A stretch of 64,000 nucleotides of DNA from Micromonospora gifhornensis (lineage in GTDB: Bacteria > Actinomycetota > Actinomycetes > Mycobacteriales > Micromonosporaceae), in assembly GCF_016863515.1 (NCBI RefSeq), contig NZ_BOPA01000015.1, positions 1-64,000 of the forward strand, written 5' to 3'. The notes under the pieces are model-generated. The model was not told the DNA's origin. It did no database searches and was given only the letters and a program-made list of their open reading frames with translations. Positions 18,760 to 28,479 of this stretch are shown in pieces (the first letter of the stretch is position 1; every line of letters begins with the position of its first letter). A program made the position numbers and the translations under genes.

Positions 18760-19583
18760 ACCTGACAAGTCGCAGCGAGCGGGTGAGCGGGCGGATCTTC
18801 CTGATCGCCCTCGTCGTGGTCACCCTGCTGCCGTTCCTGAGCATGCTGTCGGCGGCGCTGCAACCGCGCGGCACCGTACCCACCGGTCTGGCCTGGCCGT
18901 CGGACCCACAGTGGAGCAACTTCGCCGACGCCTTCACCGCCGCGAACATGGGCGCCCTGCTCAAGTCCAGCATGCTGATCGTGGCCGGGGTGGTGCCGAT
19001 CGGCGTGCTCATCGCGACAATGGCCGGCTTCGGCCTCGGTCACCTGCGGGTACCCGGCGGTCACATCGCCTTCGGGCTGCTGCTGCTCGGGCTGACCCTG
19101 CCCTTCGAGGCGGTGGTCACGCCGCTGTACTACCAGATGCGTGACCTGGGCCTGCTCAACACCCGCTGGGCGATCATCCTGCCGCTGATCGGCCTCTACA
19201 TGCCGTTCGCGGTGTTCTGGATGCGGGCGCACTTCACAAACGTGCCGGCCGAACTGTCCGAGGCGGCGCGGGTCGACGGCAGCAACACCTGGCAGTTGTT
19301 CTGGCGGATCCACGTGCCGCTGGCCCGCCCGGCGATCGCCTCGCTGACGATCCTGCTGTTCCTCTGGACCTGGAACCAGTTCCTGCTCGCCATCGTGATG
19401 GTCGATGATGCCACCAAGCGGACCATGGCTGGTGCGCTCGGCGCTTTCCAGGGACAGTGGGGGACGGACCTGGTGCTGCTGTGCGCCGGGTCGTTGTTGA
19501 TCCTCACCCCCACACTCATCGTGTTCCTGATCTTCCAGCGGCAGTTCATCAAGGCCCTGCTTCAGGGCTCAGTGAAGGGATAG
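18756..19583 (+). CDS. Sugar ABC transporter permease (MalG-like)
   Basis: 275 residues, ATGA overlap with the first permease. CUT1 family second permease with six helices and EAA loop SEAARVDGSNTWQLFWRIHVPLARPAI. It ends with FQRQFIKALLQGSVKG, the standard C-terminus of this family. Confidence 0.93.
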   Translation: MNLTSRSERVSGRIFLIALVVVTLLPFLSMLSAALQPRGTVPTGLAWPSDPQWSNFADAFTAANMGALLKSSMLIVAGVVPIGVLIATMAGFGLGHLRVPGGHIAFGLLLLGLTLPFEAVVTPLYYQMRDLGLLNTRWAIILPLIGLYMPFAVFWMRAHFTNVPAELSEAARVDGSNTWQLFWRIHVPLARPAIASLTILLFLWTWNQFLLAIVMVDDATKRTMAGALGAFQGQWGTDLVLLCAGSLLILTPTLIVFLIFQRQFIKALLQGSVKG

Positions 19584-19587
19584 CGGG

Positions 19588-20736
19588 TTGACCGACACCC
19601 AGATCCACGGTGACGTCGAGGACGGCTTCGGCCGGGTCGCCGACGTGTTCCGTGACAACTTCACCCACCGGCAGGAGGTCGGCGCCGCGGTCGCCGTCTA
19701 CCGGCGCGGACGCAAGGTCGTCGACCTGCACGGCGGGTCGGCCGACCCCCGCTCGGGGCGACCGTGGACCGCCGGGACACCGGCCGTCGTCTTCTCCTGC
19801 ACCAAGGGGATCATGACGATCTGCGCGTACCTGCTGGTCCAGCAGGGCCGGCTGGACCTGGACGCCCCGGTCACCCGCTACTGGCCCGAGTTCGGCCAGA
19901 ACGGCAAGGCGGAGATCCCGGTCCGCTGGCTGCTCACCCACCAGTCCGGCCTGTCGGCGCTGGACAAGCCCTTCACCAGGGAGGAAGTGCTCGCCTGGGA
20001 TCCGGTGATCCAGGCGATCGAGGCGCAGGCGCCACTGTGGAAGCCGGGCACCGCGCACAGCTACCACCCGATCACCTTCGGCTGGCTGATCGGTGAGGTG
20101 ATCCGCCGGATCACCGGTGAGCTGCCCGGCGTCTGGTTCGCCCGCGCCCTCGCCGAGCCGCTCGGCCTGCGTACCTGGATCGGACTGCCGGCCGCCGAAC
20201 GCGACGCGGTCGCCTGGATGCTGGGGCCGATCGGGGACCCCGGCCCGGAGATCGACCCGGTCTCCGAACGCGCCATCACCATGGGAGGTGCCTTCCCCTT
20301 CCCGGCCGACGAGAACAACGAGGTCAGCTTCAACGACCCGGCCATCCAGGCGGCGCAGGTCCCCGGCGCGGGCGCGGTCAGCACCGCCGAGAGCCTCGCC
20401 CGCCTCTACGCCGCCTGCGTATCGGAGATCGACGGACCCCCGCTGCTCACCACCGCATCCGTCGACGACGCGATCGCCGTCCGCGCCGCCGGCCAGCAGG
20501 TGTACGGCCACCCCGACGCCGGACACCAGTGGGGCACCGGGTTCCTCGTGCACTCGCTGCCCCGGCCGATGCTCGGGCCACGCAGCTTCGGCCACGACGG
20601 TGCCGGCGGGCACCTGGCCTTCGGTGACGACGCCCACCAGGTCGGCTTCGCTTACGTGGTCAACCAGATGGGCGGCGTCGACGACGAACGAGCCAACCTG
20701 CTCAGCGCCGCGGTGCGCGACTGCCTGGGGGAGTAG
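19588..20736 (+). CDS. Serine hydrolase of the beta-lactamase/EstB family
   Basis: 382 residues, TTG start 4 bases after the transporter. It has the S-x-x-K motif as S70-C-T-K73, the Y-x-x element as Y159-H-P and a C-terminal FGHDGAGGHLAF, matching class C-like carboxylesterases (EstB/LACTB type) rather than true beta-lactamases. No signal peptide, so cytoplasmic. As last gene of a sugar-uptake operon it may remove acyl groups from imported oligosaccharides; that role is inference. Confidence 0.85.
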   Translation: MTDTQIHGDVEDGFGRVADVFRDNFTHRQEVGAAVAVYRRGRKVVDLHGGSADPRSGRPWTAGTPAVVFSCTKGIMTICAYLLVQQGRLDLDAPVTRYWPEFGQNGKAEIPVRWLLTHQSGLSALDKPFTREEVLAWDPVIQAIEAQAPLWKPGTAHSYHPITFGWLIGEVIRRITGELPGVWFARALAEPLGLRTWIGLPAAERDAVAWMLGPIGDPGPEIDPVSERAITMGGAFPFPADENNEVSFNDPAIQAAQVPGAGAVSTAESLARLYAACVSEIDGPPLLTTASVDDAIAVRAAGQQVYGHPDAGHQWGTGFLVHSLPRPMLGPRSFGHDGAGGHLAFGDDAHQVGFAYVVNQMGGVDDERANLLSAAVRDCLGE

Positions 20737-20782
20737 GACACCCGACGCCACGGCCGCACCCCCCGGCCGTGGCGTCGGTGTC
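20737..20782. terminator. Bidirectional terminator hairpin
   Basis: Nearly perfect 19-20-base arms beginning GACACCCGACGCCACGGCCG, loop of about six C-rich bases, located between the convergent serine hydrolase and VOC genes. The stem starts directly after the TAG of the hydrolase. Confidence 0.8.
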
Positions 20783-20799
20783 ACCCCCTCGTGGCCGGT

Positions 20800-21261
20800 T
20801 CAGTCCAGGCAGAACTCGTTGCCCTCCGGATCGGCCATCACGATGAAGCCGCTCTCGAACGGCGGCGCGGGTTCGACCCGGCGTAGCCGGCTCGCGCCCA
20901 GCGCCACCAGCCGATCACACTCGGCCTCCAGCGCGGCCATCCGCTCGTCGCCCTGCAACTCGGGCGCGACCCGCACGTCGAGGTGGACCCGGTTCTTGGT
21001 GACCTTGTCCTCCGGTACCTGCTGGAAGAACAGCCGGGGACCGTGCCCGTCCGGGTCCTCGATGGCCGATCGCGTGTTGCGCTGCTCCGGCGGCACCCCG
21101 AGTCGGGCGAGAAAGTCGTCCCACGCAGCCAGCGGGTCAGCGCCGTCGGGCAGGTCGACCCCGGGCGGACCCGGATGTACGTAGCCCAGCACGTTCCGCC
21201 AGAACGACGACAGTGCCGTCGGGTCATGGGCGTCGAAGGTGACTTGGATGTGGCGACTCAT
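20800..21261 (-). CDS. VOC (glyoxalase/bleomycin resistance) family protein
   Basis: 153 residues from ATG 21261. The two beta-alpha-beta-beta-beta modules of the family are visible: QVTFDAHDPTALSSFWRNVLGY and later HLDVRVAPE...EAECDRLVALGASRLR, ending in FIVMADPEGNEFCLD, whose Glu is a usual metal ligand. Members range from lyases to antibiotic binders; substrate cannot be assigned. Single gene. Confidence 0.85.
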   Translation of the reverse strand: MSRHIQVTFDAHDPTALSSFWRNVLGYVHPGPPGVDLPDGADPLAAWDDFLARLGVPPEQRNTRSAIEDPDGHGPRLFFQQVPEDKVTKNRVHLDVRVAPELQGDERMAALEAECDRLVALGASRLRRVEPAPPFESGFIVMADPEGNEFCLD

Positions 21262-21534
21262 GCCCCCAGCCTGCCAGTGACGTCGGTCTTCGGTGGGCCG
21301 TCCCGGGGACGATTCGGGACGAGGGCTGACAATCACCGGGCGTCGATGTTAGCGTTCCCGGAGCGCCTCTGCGACGGAAAACAGTGATCGATCGGCGACC
21401 GGTTGTGACCGCCAACATCGGCGGGTGAACCGTTCGCCCCGCTGAGTCGTCACCGCGCACAATCATCAGACCTATCGGCGTGTCTTCGTCGCGGATCCAC
21501 GTGTCGAGTGCCGCTCCGCCTCGGGATCGGGGCG
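21262..21534. other. Non-coding divergent region upstream of fucose operon
   Basis: No open frame looks coding here. A weak match to the TGTTA-type LacI operator (TGTTAGCGTTCCCG at 21347-21360, right half poor) is present. The promoter of the fucose operon follows at 21535. Confidence 0.4.
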
Positions 21535-21574
21535 TTGACGTTACGCGGCGGAAACGTATAACGTCCGATGTCTA
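21535..21574 (+). promoter_or_regulatory. Fucose operon promoter with GntR operator
   Basis: TTGACG (21535-21540), 16 bases, TATAAC (21557-21562): a strong promoter. The imperfect palindrome ACGTCCGATGT (21561-21571) overlaps the -10 edge and start site. Its 14-base extension AACGTCCGATGTCT is found exactly inverted at 28378-28391 in front of the GntR gene. Repression by the GntR protein is the likely reading. Confidence 0.75.
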
Positions 21575-21677
21575 GGCCGCCATTGATGTCTGATCCTTCG
21601 CCATCCCCGTCCGACCCGCGTCGCCGCCACCCCCGGGCGCGACCGTGTCGATGACTTCCCGATATGGAGGAACGGCA

Positions 21678-22748
21678 ATGAACCGTAGGGCTCTGCTCGG
21701 TATGGGGGTGGCCACGATGCTCGCCGCGTCGGCCACCTTCGCCGCCGGCTGCGGCAACGACGCCACCGGCGGGTCCGGCTCGGGCGGCTCCGAGCTGCTC
21801 GTCGGGGTGGACTACCCGCGCTCCGACACCGACTTCTGGAACTCGTACATCACCTACGTGCCGCAGTTCGCCTCCGAGCTGGGGGTCGACCTGAAGACCA
21901 CCAACTCGCAGAACGACATCGCGAACCTGATCTCGAACACCCAGACCTTCATGAGTCAGGGCGTCAAGGGCGTGGTGATGGCACCGCAGGACACCGCGGC
22001 CATCGCGCCCACGCTGGCCCAGCTCGACGACAAGAAGATCCCGGTGGTCACCATCGACACCCGGCCGGACACCGGCAACGTGTTCATGGTGGTCCGCGCC
22101 GACAACCGCGCGTACGGGACGAAGGCCTGCCAGTTCCTCGGCACCAAGCTCGGCGGCAAGGGCAAGGTGGTGATGCTCCAGGGTGGCCTCGACTCGATCA
22201 ACGGCCGGGACCGCACCGAGGCGTTCAACGAGTGCATGCAACGGGACTTCCCCGGCATCACCGTCTTCGGCGAGGCCACCGACTGGAAGGCGGACGTGGC
22301 GGCGTCGAAGCTGCAGACCCGGTTCGCCTCCGACCCGGACGTCAAGGGCATCTACATGCAGTCGTCGTTCGCCCTCTCCGGCACGCTGCAGATCCTCAAG
22401 CAACGCGGTCTCCAGGTGCCCCCGACCGACCCCAGGCACGTCTTCGTGGTCTCCAACGACGGCATCCCCGAGGAGCTGAAGAACATCGGCGAGGGTCTCA
22501 TCGACGCCACTGTCAGCCAGCCCGCCGACCTCTACGCCAAGTACGGGCTGGAGTACGTCAAGGCGGCGATCGAGGGCAAGACGTTCCAGCCCGGCCCGAC
22601 CGAGCACGGCAGCACCATCATTCAGGTGCGTGACGGGCTGCTGGAGGACCAGTTGCCCGCGCCGCTGGTGACCCTGGACGGCGCGCCGATCGGCGGCGAG
22701 CCCACCACGAAGTTCGACGACGCCTCGCTGTGGGGCAACAACGGATGA
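21678..22748 (+). CDS. Sugar ABC transporter substrate-binding lipoprotein (probable L-fucose)
   Basis: About 356 residues from ATG 21678 with GGAGG site. Lipobox FAAGC. RbsB-like periplasmic-binding fold: LLVGVDYPRSDTDFWNSYITYV, SQGVKGVVMAPQDTAAIAPTLAQ, GGLDSINGRDRTEAFNECM. First gene of an operon with fuconate catabolic enzymes, so L-fucose or a fucoside is the probable ligand. Confidence 0.88.
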   Translation: MNRRALLGMGVATMLAASATFAAGCGNDATGGSGSGGSELLVGVDYPRSDTDFWNSYITYVPQFASELGVDLKTTNSQNDIANLISNTQTFMSQGVKGVVMAPQDTAAIAPTLAQLDDKKIPVVTIDTRPDTGNVFMVVRADNRAYGTKACQFLGTKLGGKGKVVMLQGGLDSINGRDRTEAFNECMQRDFPGITVFGEATDWKADVAASKLQTRFASDPDVKGIYMQSSFALSGTLQILKQRGLQVPPTDPRHVFVVSNDGIPEELKNIGEGLIDATVSQPADLYAKYGLEYVKAAIEGKTFQPGPTEHGSTIIQVRDGLLEDQLPAPLVTLDGAPIGGEPTTKFDDASLWGNNG

Positions 22749-24286
22749 GCGCCACCCGGCAAGCCCCGACCGACGGGCCGGTCGGCGACGACCAGCCCGT
22801 CGTCGAGGCGGTGAACGTCACCAAACGCTTCGGATCGACACTGGCCCTGTCCGAGGCCGGCATCGTGGTCCGGCGCGGGGAGACGCACGCCCTGGTCGGG
22901 CGCAACGGTGCCGGCAAGTCCACGCTTGTCGGCATCCTCACCGGCCTGCAGGCGGCCGACGAGGGCCGGGTGCTCTTCGGCGGCGCTGCGGCACCGCCGC
23001 TCGGCGACCGCGACGCATGGCGACGGCAGGTCGCCTGCGTCTACCAGAAGTCGACGATCATCCCGGCCCTGACGGTGGCGGAGAACCTGTTCCTCAACCG
23101 GCACGCCCGCGGGCCGGGCCGGCTGATCCGCTGGAACACCCTGCGCCGGCAGGCCCAGGAGCTGCTCGCCGAATGGTCGGTCGACGTCGACGTACGCCAG
23201 CCCGCCGCGACGCTCACCGTCGAGCAGCGGCAGTTCGTGGAGATCGCCCGGGCACTGTCCTTCGGGGCCCGGTTCATCATCCTCGACGAGCCGACCGCCC
23301 AACTGGACGGCGCGGGCATCGGGCGGTTGTTCGCCCGCATCCGCGACCTGCGCGCCCAGGGCGTGACGTTTCTGTTCATCAGCCACCACCTGCAGGAGAT
23401 CTACGAGATCTGCGACCAGGTGACGGTGTTCCGCGACGCCCGGCACATCGTGACCGCCCCGGTGGCGCAGCTGAGCCGGCCGGCGCTGGTGGCGGCCATG
23501 ACGGGCGAGGACGTGAGCATGCCCGAGGCGGCACCTCGGCCGCCGTCGCGCGAGGTGCCGGTGCTGGTGTCGGTACGCGACCTGGTCACCGCCTCCGGCG
23601 CGCAACTGTCGCTGGAGGCGAGGGCCGGCGAGGTCGTCGGGATCGCCGGTGGCGGCGGCAGCGGCAAGGTCGAGGTGGCCGAGGCGATCGTCGGACTGGC
23701 CCGCCCGGCGGGCGGGACGATCACCCTCGACGGCCGGCGGTTGCGTCCCGGCAGCGTGCCCGACGCGCTGGCCGCCGGCGTGGGTCTGGTCCCGCAGGAC
23801 CGGCACCGGGAGGGACTGGTGCCGCTGCTGTCCATCGCGGAGAACGTCACGATGACCGTGCCGCACCGGGTCGGCCGGCGGGGTCTCATCTCCCCGGCGC
23901 GCCGCGACGCCCTCGCCCGGCAGAGCATCGCCGACCTCGCGATCAAGGCGGCCGGCCCGCAGGTGCCCGTCGCGGAGCTGTCCGGCGGCAACCAGCAGAA
24001 GGTGGTGATGGGCCGGGCGCTGGCCAGTGACCCGAAGCTGCTGGTGCTCATCACGCCGACCGCCGGTGTCGACGTGCGGTCCAAGCAGACCCTGCTCGGC
24101 GTCGTCGAGCAGGTACGACGCCGCGGCACCACCGTGCTCGTCGTCTCCGACGAGGTCGACGACCTGCGGATCTGCGACCGCGTGCTGGTGATGTTCCAGG
24201 GACGGGTCGTCCGCGAGATGGCCCACGGCTGGAGCGACAACGATCTGGTAGCCGCCATGGAAGGGGTGGATCTCCACCATGTCTGA
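22745..24286 (+). CDS. Sugar ABC transporter ATPase, two-domain RbsA-like, second site degenerate
   Basis: 513 residues, fused pair of ABC domains as in RbsA/XylG/MglA. The first has Walker A GRNGAGKST (52-60), Walker B FIILDEPTAQLDGAG and switch His (ISHHL). In the second, the signature [15 protein letters not shown] is normal but Walker B reads LLVLITPTAGVD: the usual Asp-Glu before Pro is replaced by Ile-Thr. Its P-loop is GGGGSGKVE. The second site probably binds but does not hydrolyse ATP. Overlaps both neighbours. Confidence 0.92.
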   Translation: MSATRQAPTDGPVGDDQPVVEAVNVTKRFGSTLALSEAGIVVRRGETHALVGRNGAGKSTLVGILTGLQAADEGRVLFGGAAAPPLGDRDAWRRQVACVYQKSTIIPALTVAENLFLNRHARGPGRLIRWNTLRRQAQELLAEWSVDVDVRQPAATLTVEQRQFVEIARALSFGARFIILDEPTAQLDGAGIGRLFARIRDLRAQGVTFLFISHHLQEIYEICDQVTVFRDARHIVTAPVAQLSRPALVAAMTGEDVSMPEAAPRPPSREVPVLVSVRDLVTASGAQLSLEARAGEVVGIAGGGGSGKVEVAEAIVGLARPAGGTITLDGRRLRPGSVPDALAAGVGLVPQDRHREGLVPLLSIAENVTMTVPHRVGRRGLISPARRDALARQSIADLAIKAAGPQVPVAELSGGNQQKVVMGRALASDPKLLVLITPTAGVDVRSKQTLLGVVEQVRRRGTTVLVVSDEVDDLRICDRVLVMFQGRVVREMAHGWSDNDLVAAMEGVDLHHV

Positions 24287-25319
24287 GACGCTGTCCACCG
24301 CCGCGTCACCGGCTGCCGCGCCACCACCGTCGGCCGGGCCGCCGTCGCGGACGCTGGCCATCGCCCGACTGCGGGACCTGGCCCTGGTGCCGGCGATCAT
24401 CGCGGTCGCGGTCGTCGGCTTCGTCGTCAACCCGGTCTTCCTCAGCTCCGACAACATCATCAACGTGCTGCAGAGCATGTCGGAGATCGCGATAGTGGTG
24501 CTCGCCCAGACGATCGTGCTGATCACCGGGAAGATGGACCTGTCCCTGGAATCCACCTTCGGACTCGCCCCCGGCATCGCCGCCTGGCTGGTCATCGACC
24601 CGGCCCTGACCCGCGGCCTCGGGCTCGACGTGCTGCCGTCGGCCTGGGCGGTCCCGGTCGTGCTTGCCGTCGGCGCCCTCGTCGGCGCCTTCAACGGCCT
24701 GCTCATCGTCCGGTTCGGCCTCAACGGGTTCATCGTCACGCTGGGCATGCTCATCGTGCTGCGCGGACTGCTTACCGGCATCTCTGGGGGCAAGACCTTC
24801 TTCGCCCTGCCCGAGTCGATGACCTACCTGGGCTCGGCGAGCTGGTTCGGCGTACCGGTGTCGATCTGGGTGTCGTTGCTGCTGTTCGCCGTCGGCATCG
24901 TGGTGCTGGGCTACACCCGGGCCGGTCGGGCGCTCTACGCCATCGGCGGCAACGTCGACGCGGCCCGCGCCGCCGGCATCCGTACCGACCGGGTGCTGTG
25001 GATCGCGCTGATCGTCGCCAGCATGCTCGCCGCCCTGGCCGGGCTGCTGATCAGCGGTCGGCTCGCCTCGGTGCCCGCGGCGCAGGGCAGCGGCGCCATC
25101 TTCCAGGTGTTCGCCGCCGCCGTCATCGGTGGGGTCAGCCTCAACGGCGGCAAGGGCACAGTGTTCGGCGCCTTCACCGGCGTCCTGCTCCTGTTCATGA
25201 TCATCAACGTGTTGACGCTGGCCGGTGTGCCCGCACAGTGGACCAACTTCCTCAACGGCACGGTCATCCTGGTGGCCCTGGTGGTCTCCCGCATCACCGG
25301 AGGCAAGGCCCAGACATGA
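24279..25319 (+). CDS. Sugar ABC transporter permease (RbsC-like)
   Basis: 346 residues, BPD_transp_2 family. Eight to ten helices; conserved [32 protein letters not shown] (normally GGIDLSVG), [24 protein letters not shown] and the C-terminal [22 protein letters not shown]. The GKMDLSLES variant differs from the usual GGIDLSVGS. It presumably forms a homodimeric channel. Overlaps the ATPase gene by eight bases. Confidence 0.9.
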   Translation: MSETLSTAASPAAAPPPSAGPPSRTLAIARLRDLALVPAIIAVAVVGFVVNPVFLSSDNIINVLQSMSEIAIVVLAQTIVLITGKMDLSLESTFGLAPGIAAWLVIDPALTRGLGLDVLPSAWAVPVVLAVGALVGAFNGLLIVRFGLNGFIVTLGMLIVLRGLLTGISGGKTFFALPESMTYLGSASWFGVPVSIWVSLLLFAVGIVVLGYTRAGRALYAIGGNVDAARAAGIRTDRVLWIALIVASMLAALAGLLISGRLASVPAAQGSGAIFQVFAAAVIGGVSLNGGKGTVFGAFTGVLLLFMIINVLTLAGVPAQWTNFLNGTVILVALVVSRITGGKAQT

Positions 25320-25395
25320 GGTGCACCGCTGCGGCGCCCCGACCGGCGAGCACCCGGCACAGGCAGGTCAGATGTCCGATCCCACAGGAGCCCCG

Positions 25396-26715
25396 GTGAC
25401 TGAACTCATCTCGTCCGTAGAGACCATCGACGTACGATTCCCCACCTCCCGGCACCGGGACGGGTCGGACGCGATGAACCCGTTCCCGGACTACTCCGCC
25501 GCGTACGTGCTGCTGCGTACCACCGCCGGGGCCGAGGGGCACGGTCTGGTCTTCACGGTGGGGCGCGGCACCGAGATCCAGGTGGCGGCGGTGCAGTCGT
25601 TGGCCGCCATGGTGATCGGCCAGTCGGTCGACGAGCTCGTCGCCGACCCCGGCGCGTTGGCCCGGCGACTCGTCGGCGACAGCCAGATCCGCTGGCTGGG
25701 CCCGGAGAAGGGCGTGGTGCACATGGCCGCCGGCGGCCTGGTCAACGCGGTATGGGACCTGGCCGCCCGGCGGGCCGGTCAGCCGCTCTGGAAGCTGCTG
25801 GCCGACCTCACCCCGGAACAACTCGTGGCCCAGGTGGACTTCCGCTACCTGCGCGACGCCCTCACCGAGCAGGAGGCGGTGGCGCTGCTGCGTGCCGCCG
25901 CCGACGGCCGCGCCGAGCGCGAGCGGATCCTGCGGACCGAGGGCTACCCGGCATACACCACCACACCCGGCTGGCTCGGCTACGACGACGAGAAGCTGGC
26001 CCGGCTGTGCCGGGAGGCAGTCGACGCGGGGTACCGCCTGATCAAGCTCAAGGTCGGCGGCAACCTGGCCGACGACATCCGCCGGATGGGCATCGCCCGG
26101 CAGGCGGTCGGGCCGCACGTGCGCATCGCGGTGGACGCCAACCAGGTCTGGGGCGTACCCGAGGCGATCGAGTGGATGCGTGAGCTGGCCGTGTTCGACC
26201 CGTACTGGATCGAGGAGCCGACCTCGCCCGACGACGTGCTGGGCCACGCCGCCGTACGCGCCGCCCTGGCACCGGTGAAGGTGGCCACCGGCGAGCACGT
26301 GCACAACGCGGTGATGTTCAAGCAGTTGCTCCAGGCCGACGCGGTCGACGTGGTGCAGATCGACGCGTGCCGGGTCGCCGGCGTCAACGAGAACCTGGCG
26401 ATCCTGCTGCTCGCCGCCAAGTTCGGGGTGCCGGTCTGCCCGCACGCCGGTGGCGTGGGCCTGTGCGAGTTGGTGCAGCACCTGGCCATGTTCGACTTCG
26501 TCGCGCTCAGCGGCAGCACCGACGAGCGGGCCATCGAGTACGTCGACCACCTGCACGAACACTTCGTCGATCCGGTACGCATCAGCGACGGCCGTTACCT
26601 GGCCCCCACCGCGCCGGGCATGAGCGCCCAACTCGTGCCCGCCGCGCTTGCCGACTACCGCTACCCCGACGGCCCGGAGTGGGCCGCCCCGACCATGGCG
26701 GGAGCGCCGGCATGA
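25396..26715 (+). CDS. fucD: L-fuconate dehydratase, enolase superfamily
   Basis: 439 residues from GTG 25396 (AGGAG five bases upstream; ATG 25372 is an alternative). Converts L-fuconate to 2-keto-3-deoxy-L-fuconate. Catalytic set of the mandelate racemase subgroup is present: K217-x-K219, metal ligands D247, E273, E300, and the H350/D323 dyad. These fall one residue short of the numbers I recall for the characterised Xanthomonas fuconate dehydratase (K220, D248, E274, E301, D324, H351). The long CAP insert [16 protein letters not shown] is also typical of this family (human ENOSF1 included). Overlaps the next gene by four bases. Confidence 0.92.
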   Translation: MTELISSVETIDVRFPTSRHRDGSDAMNPFPDYSAAYVLLRTTAGAEGHGLVFTVGRGTEIQVAAVQSLAAMVIGQSVDELVADPGALARRLVGDSQIRWLGPEKGVVHMAAGGLVNAVWDLAARRAGQPLWKLLADLTPEQLVAQVDFRYLRDALTEQEAVALLRAAADGRAERERILRTEGYPAYTTTPGWLGYDDEKLARLCREAVDAGYRLIKLKVGGNLADDIRRMGIARQAVGPHVRIAVDANQVWGVPEAIEWMRELAVFDPYWIEEPTSPDDVLGHAAVRAALAPVKVATGEHVHNAVMFKQLLQADAVDVVQIDACRVAGVNENLAILLLAAKFGVPVCPHAGGVGLCELVQHLAMFDFVALSGSTDERAIEYVDHLHEHFVDPVRISDGRYLAPTAPGMSAQLVPAALADYRYPDGPEWAAPTMAGAPA

Positions 26716-27590
26716 TCATCGACGCGCATCACCACCTGTGGCGGCCGGAACGCGGCTACACCTGGCTCGACGAGCCCGAGCTGGCGGTGATCCGCCGGCC
26801 GTTCACACCGGAGGACCTGACCGCCGAGCTGAGCGCGACCGGGGTGTACGGCACGGTGCTCGTCGAGGGTGGTCGCTGCCATCGCGACGAGGCGGCCGAG
26901 TTCCTCGGCTACGCCGCCGAGACCGCGCCGATCCTGGGAGTGGTGGCCTGGCTCGACGTTGCCGCCGGTGACGTCGCCGAGACCATCGCCGGCTACCGGC
27001 GGCTGCGCGGTGGCGAGTTGCTGGTCGGGCTCCGCTCGCAGGTGCAGGGGGAGACCGACCCCGACTACCTCGATCGGCCCGAGGTACGCCGGGGACTGGC
27101 CGAGATCGCCGCCGCCGGCCTGGTGTTCGACCTGGTGATCCGGGCCGATCAGCTGCCCGCCGCGGCCCGGGCGGCACAGGCGCTGCCCGAACTCCGGTTC
27201 GTCCTGGACCACCTCGGCAAGCCCCGCATCGACGAGGGTGCGGCGGGACTGCGCCGGTGGCGTACGCCCTTCGCCGACCTGGCGGCCCACCCGAACGTGA
27301 CCGCCAAGCTGTCCGGCCTGGTGACCGAGGCGGCGCCGCACTGGTCGCCGGACGACCTGCGGCCGTTCGTCGAGGAGGCGGTGAAACAGTTCGGCGCCGA
27401 TCGTCTGATGTTTGGTTCGGACTGGCCGGTGTGCCTGCTCAGGTCGGACTATCCGGGCGTGCGGCGGGCCCTGGAGGCGGCCCTGCCGACGCTCACCGAC
27501 CGGCAGCGCAACGAGATCTTCGCCGGCACCGCGGTACGCACCTACGGACTGTCCGTACCGTCGATCCGCCCCGCCGGAGCGCCCGGATGA
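26712..27590 (+). CDS. Amidohydrolase-2 family, probable L-fuconolactone hydrolase
   Basis: 292 residues. TIM-barrel metal-dependent hydrolase: N-terminal DAHHHLW, mid-chain FVLDHLGKP, and FGSDWPVC with the catalytic Asp. COG3618-type enzymes with this pattern open sugar lactones such as L-fucono-1,4-lactone. Coupled to the fuconate dehydratase by an ATGA overlap, it would supply its substrate. Its 3' end overlaps the convergent GntR gene by 49 bases. Confidence 0.87.
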   Translation: MIIDAHHHLWRPERGYTWLDEPELAVIRRPFTPEDLTAELSATGVYGTVLVEGGRCHRDEAAEFLGYAAETAPILGVVAWLDVAAGDVAETIAGYRRLRGGELLVGLRSQVQGETDPDYLDRPEVRRGLAEIAAAGLVFDLVIRADQLPAAARAAQALPELRFVLDHLGKPRIDEGAAGLRRWRTPFADLAAHPNVTAKLSGLVTEAAPHWSPDDLRPFVEEAVKQFGADRLMFGSDWPVCLLRSDYPGVRRALEAALPTLTDRQRNEIFAGTAVRTYGLSVPSIRPAGAPG

Positions 27591-28294
27591 GCGCGTCGCT
27601 GGGCCTTCGCCGCGTTGGCCGCGAGCACCGTACGCAACCACGCCTCGGAGGTGTTCACGTGGATCAGCGCGCTGGCCTGGGCGAGCAGCTGGTCCCGCGA
27701 ACGCAGGGCGAGATAGATGGCGTGGTGTTCGTCGATCGTCTTGTGTGCCGCGTTGCCCTCGATCAGGCCACGCCACACCCGGGCCCGCAGCGTACGGCTG
27801 GAGAGCCCGTCCAGCAGCGAGGTGAGGGTCTCGTTGCCGGTGGTGGCGATGACGGTGTGGTGGAAGGCGGTGTCGAACTGGATCAGCTTCTCGGCGTCGT
27901 CGGCCGCGGCCCGCATGTCCTCCAGGATCTGGGCCAGTTCGTCGAGTTGGGCGTCGGTCATCCGCAGCGCCGCCAGGCCGGTGGCCACCGGCTCCAGCAT
28001 CCGGCGCACCTCCATGACCTCCAGCAGGGTGTCGTCGCGCAGCAGTTCGACCGCCAGGCCCAGCCCTTCCAGCAGCAGTCGCGGAGCGAGACTTGTGACG
28101 TAGGTGCCGTCACCGCGCCGTACGTCGAGCACCCGGGCCGACTCCAGCACCTTCACCGCCTCCCGGACGCCGCTGCGGGAGAGCCCCATCTGGGCGGCCA
28201 GTTGTGGTTCCGGTGGCAGCCGGGCCCCCGGTGGCAGTTCACCGCTCTGGATCATGCTCCGGATCTTCGCGATCGCGTCGTCGGTAAGTGCCAT
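27542..28294 (-). CDS. GntR/FadR-subfamily regulator of the fucose locus
   Basis: About 250 residues from ATG 28294 with an AAGGGGG ribosome site. N-terminal winged helix (IAKIRSMIQSGELPPGARLPPEPQLAAQMGLSRSGVREAVKVLESARVL) and an all-helical FCD ligand domain with candidate metal histidines (FHHTVIATTGNE, DEHHAIYLAL). FCD regulators usually sense organic or sugar acids, here perhaps fuconate or its dehydration product. A palindrome shared with the fucose operon promoter lies upstream of its start, implying autoregulation. Confidence 0.9.
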   Translation of the reverse strand: MALTDDAIAKIRSMIQSGELPPGARLPPEPQLAAQMGLSRSGVREAVKVLESARVLDVRRGDGTYVTSLAPRLLLEGLGLAVELLRDDTLLEVMEVRRMLEPVATGLAALRMTDAQLDELAQILEDMRAAADDAEKLIQFDTAFHHTVIATTGNETLTSLLDGLSSRTLRARVWRGLIEGNAAHKTIDEHHAIYLALRSRDQLLAQASALIHVNTSEAWLRTVLAANAAKAQRRAHPGAPAGRIDGTDSP

Positions 28295-28370
28295 CCACGC
28301 CCCCTTCGGACCGGCCCGCCTCGCGCCCTCGGCTCGGATCCACCGGCGGTGACCGGTACCAGCATCCACC

Positions 28371-28391
28371 ACTATAGAGACATCGGACGTT
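28371..28391. promoter_or_regulatory. GntR operator and gntR promoter
   Basis: AGACATCGGACGTT (28378-28391) is the exact inverse of the element at 21561. On the minus strand TATAGT (28376 to 28371) is a good -10 for the GntR gene, with the operator in the spacer. It sits between the divergent regulator and zinc dehydrogenase genes, so it may control both. Confidence 0.72.
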
Positions 28392-28479
28392 TGTCGCGGC
28401 CGCGGTCCGCCGTGCCACCCCGGCAGCGGGACCGGCGTCCGGTCACGTCCGTCGACAAGCACCTGACCGAGGAGGCGGC

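Noticed and set aside
19588..20736. Antibiotic-resistance beta-lactamase
   Set aside because: Active-site pattern SCTK with YHP and no signal peptide fits carboxylesterases of this fold better.
21347..21360. Additional TGTTA-type LacI operator before the fucose operon
   Set aside because: TGTTAGCGTTCCCG lacks the right half site and has no promoter geometry.
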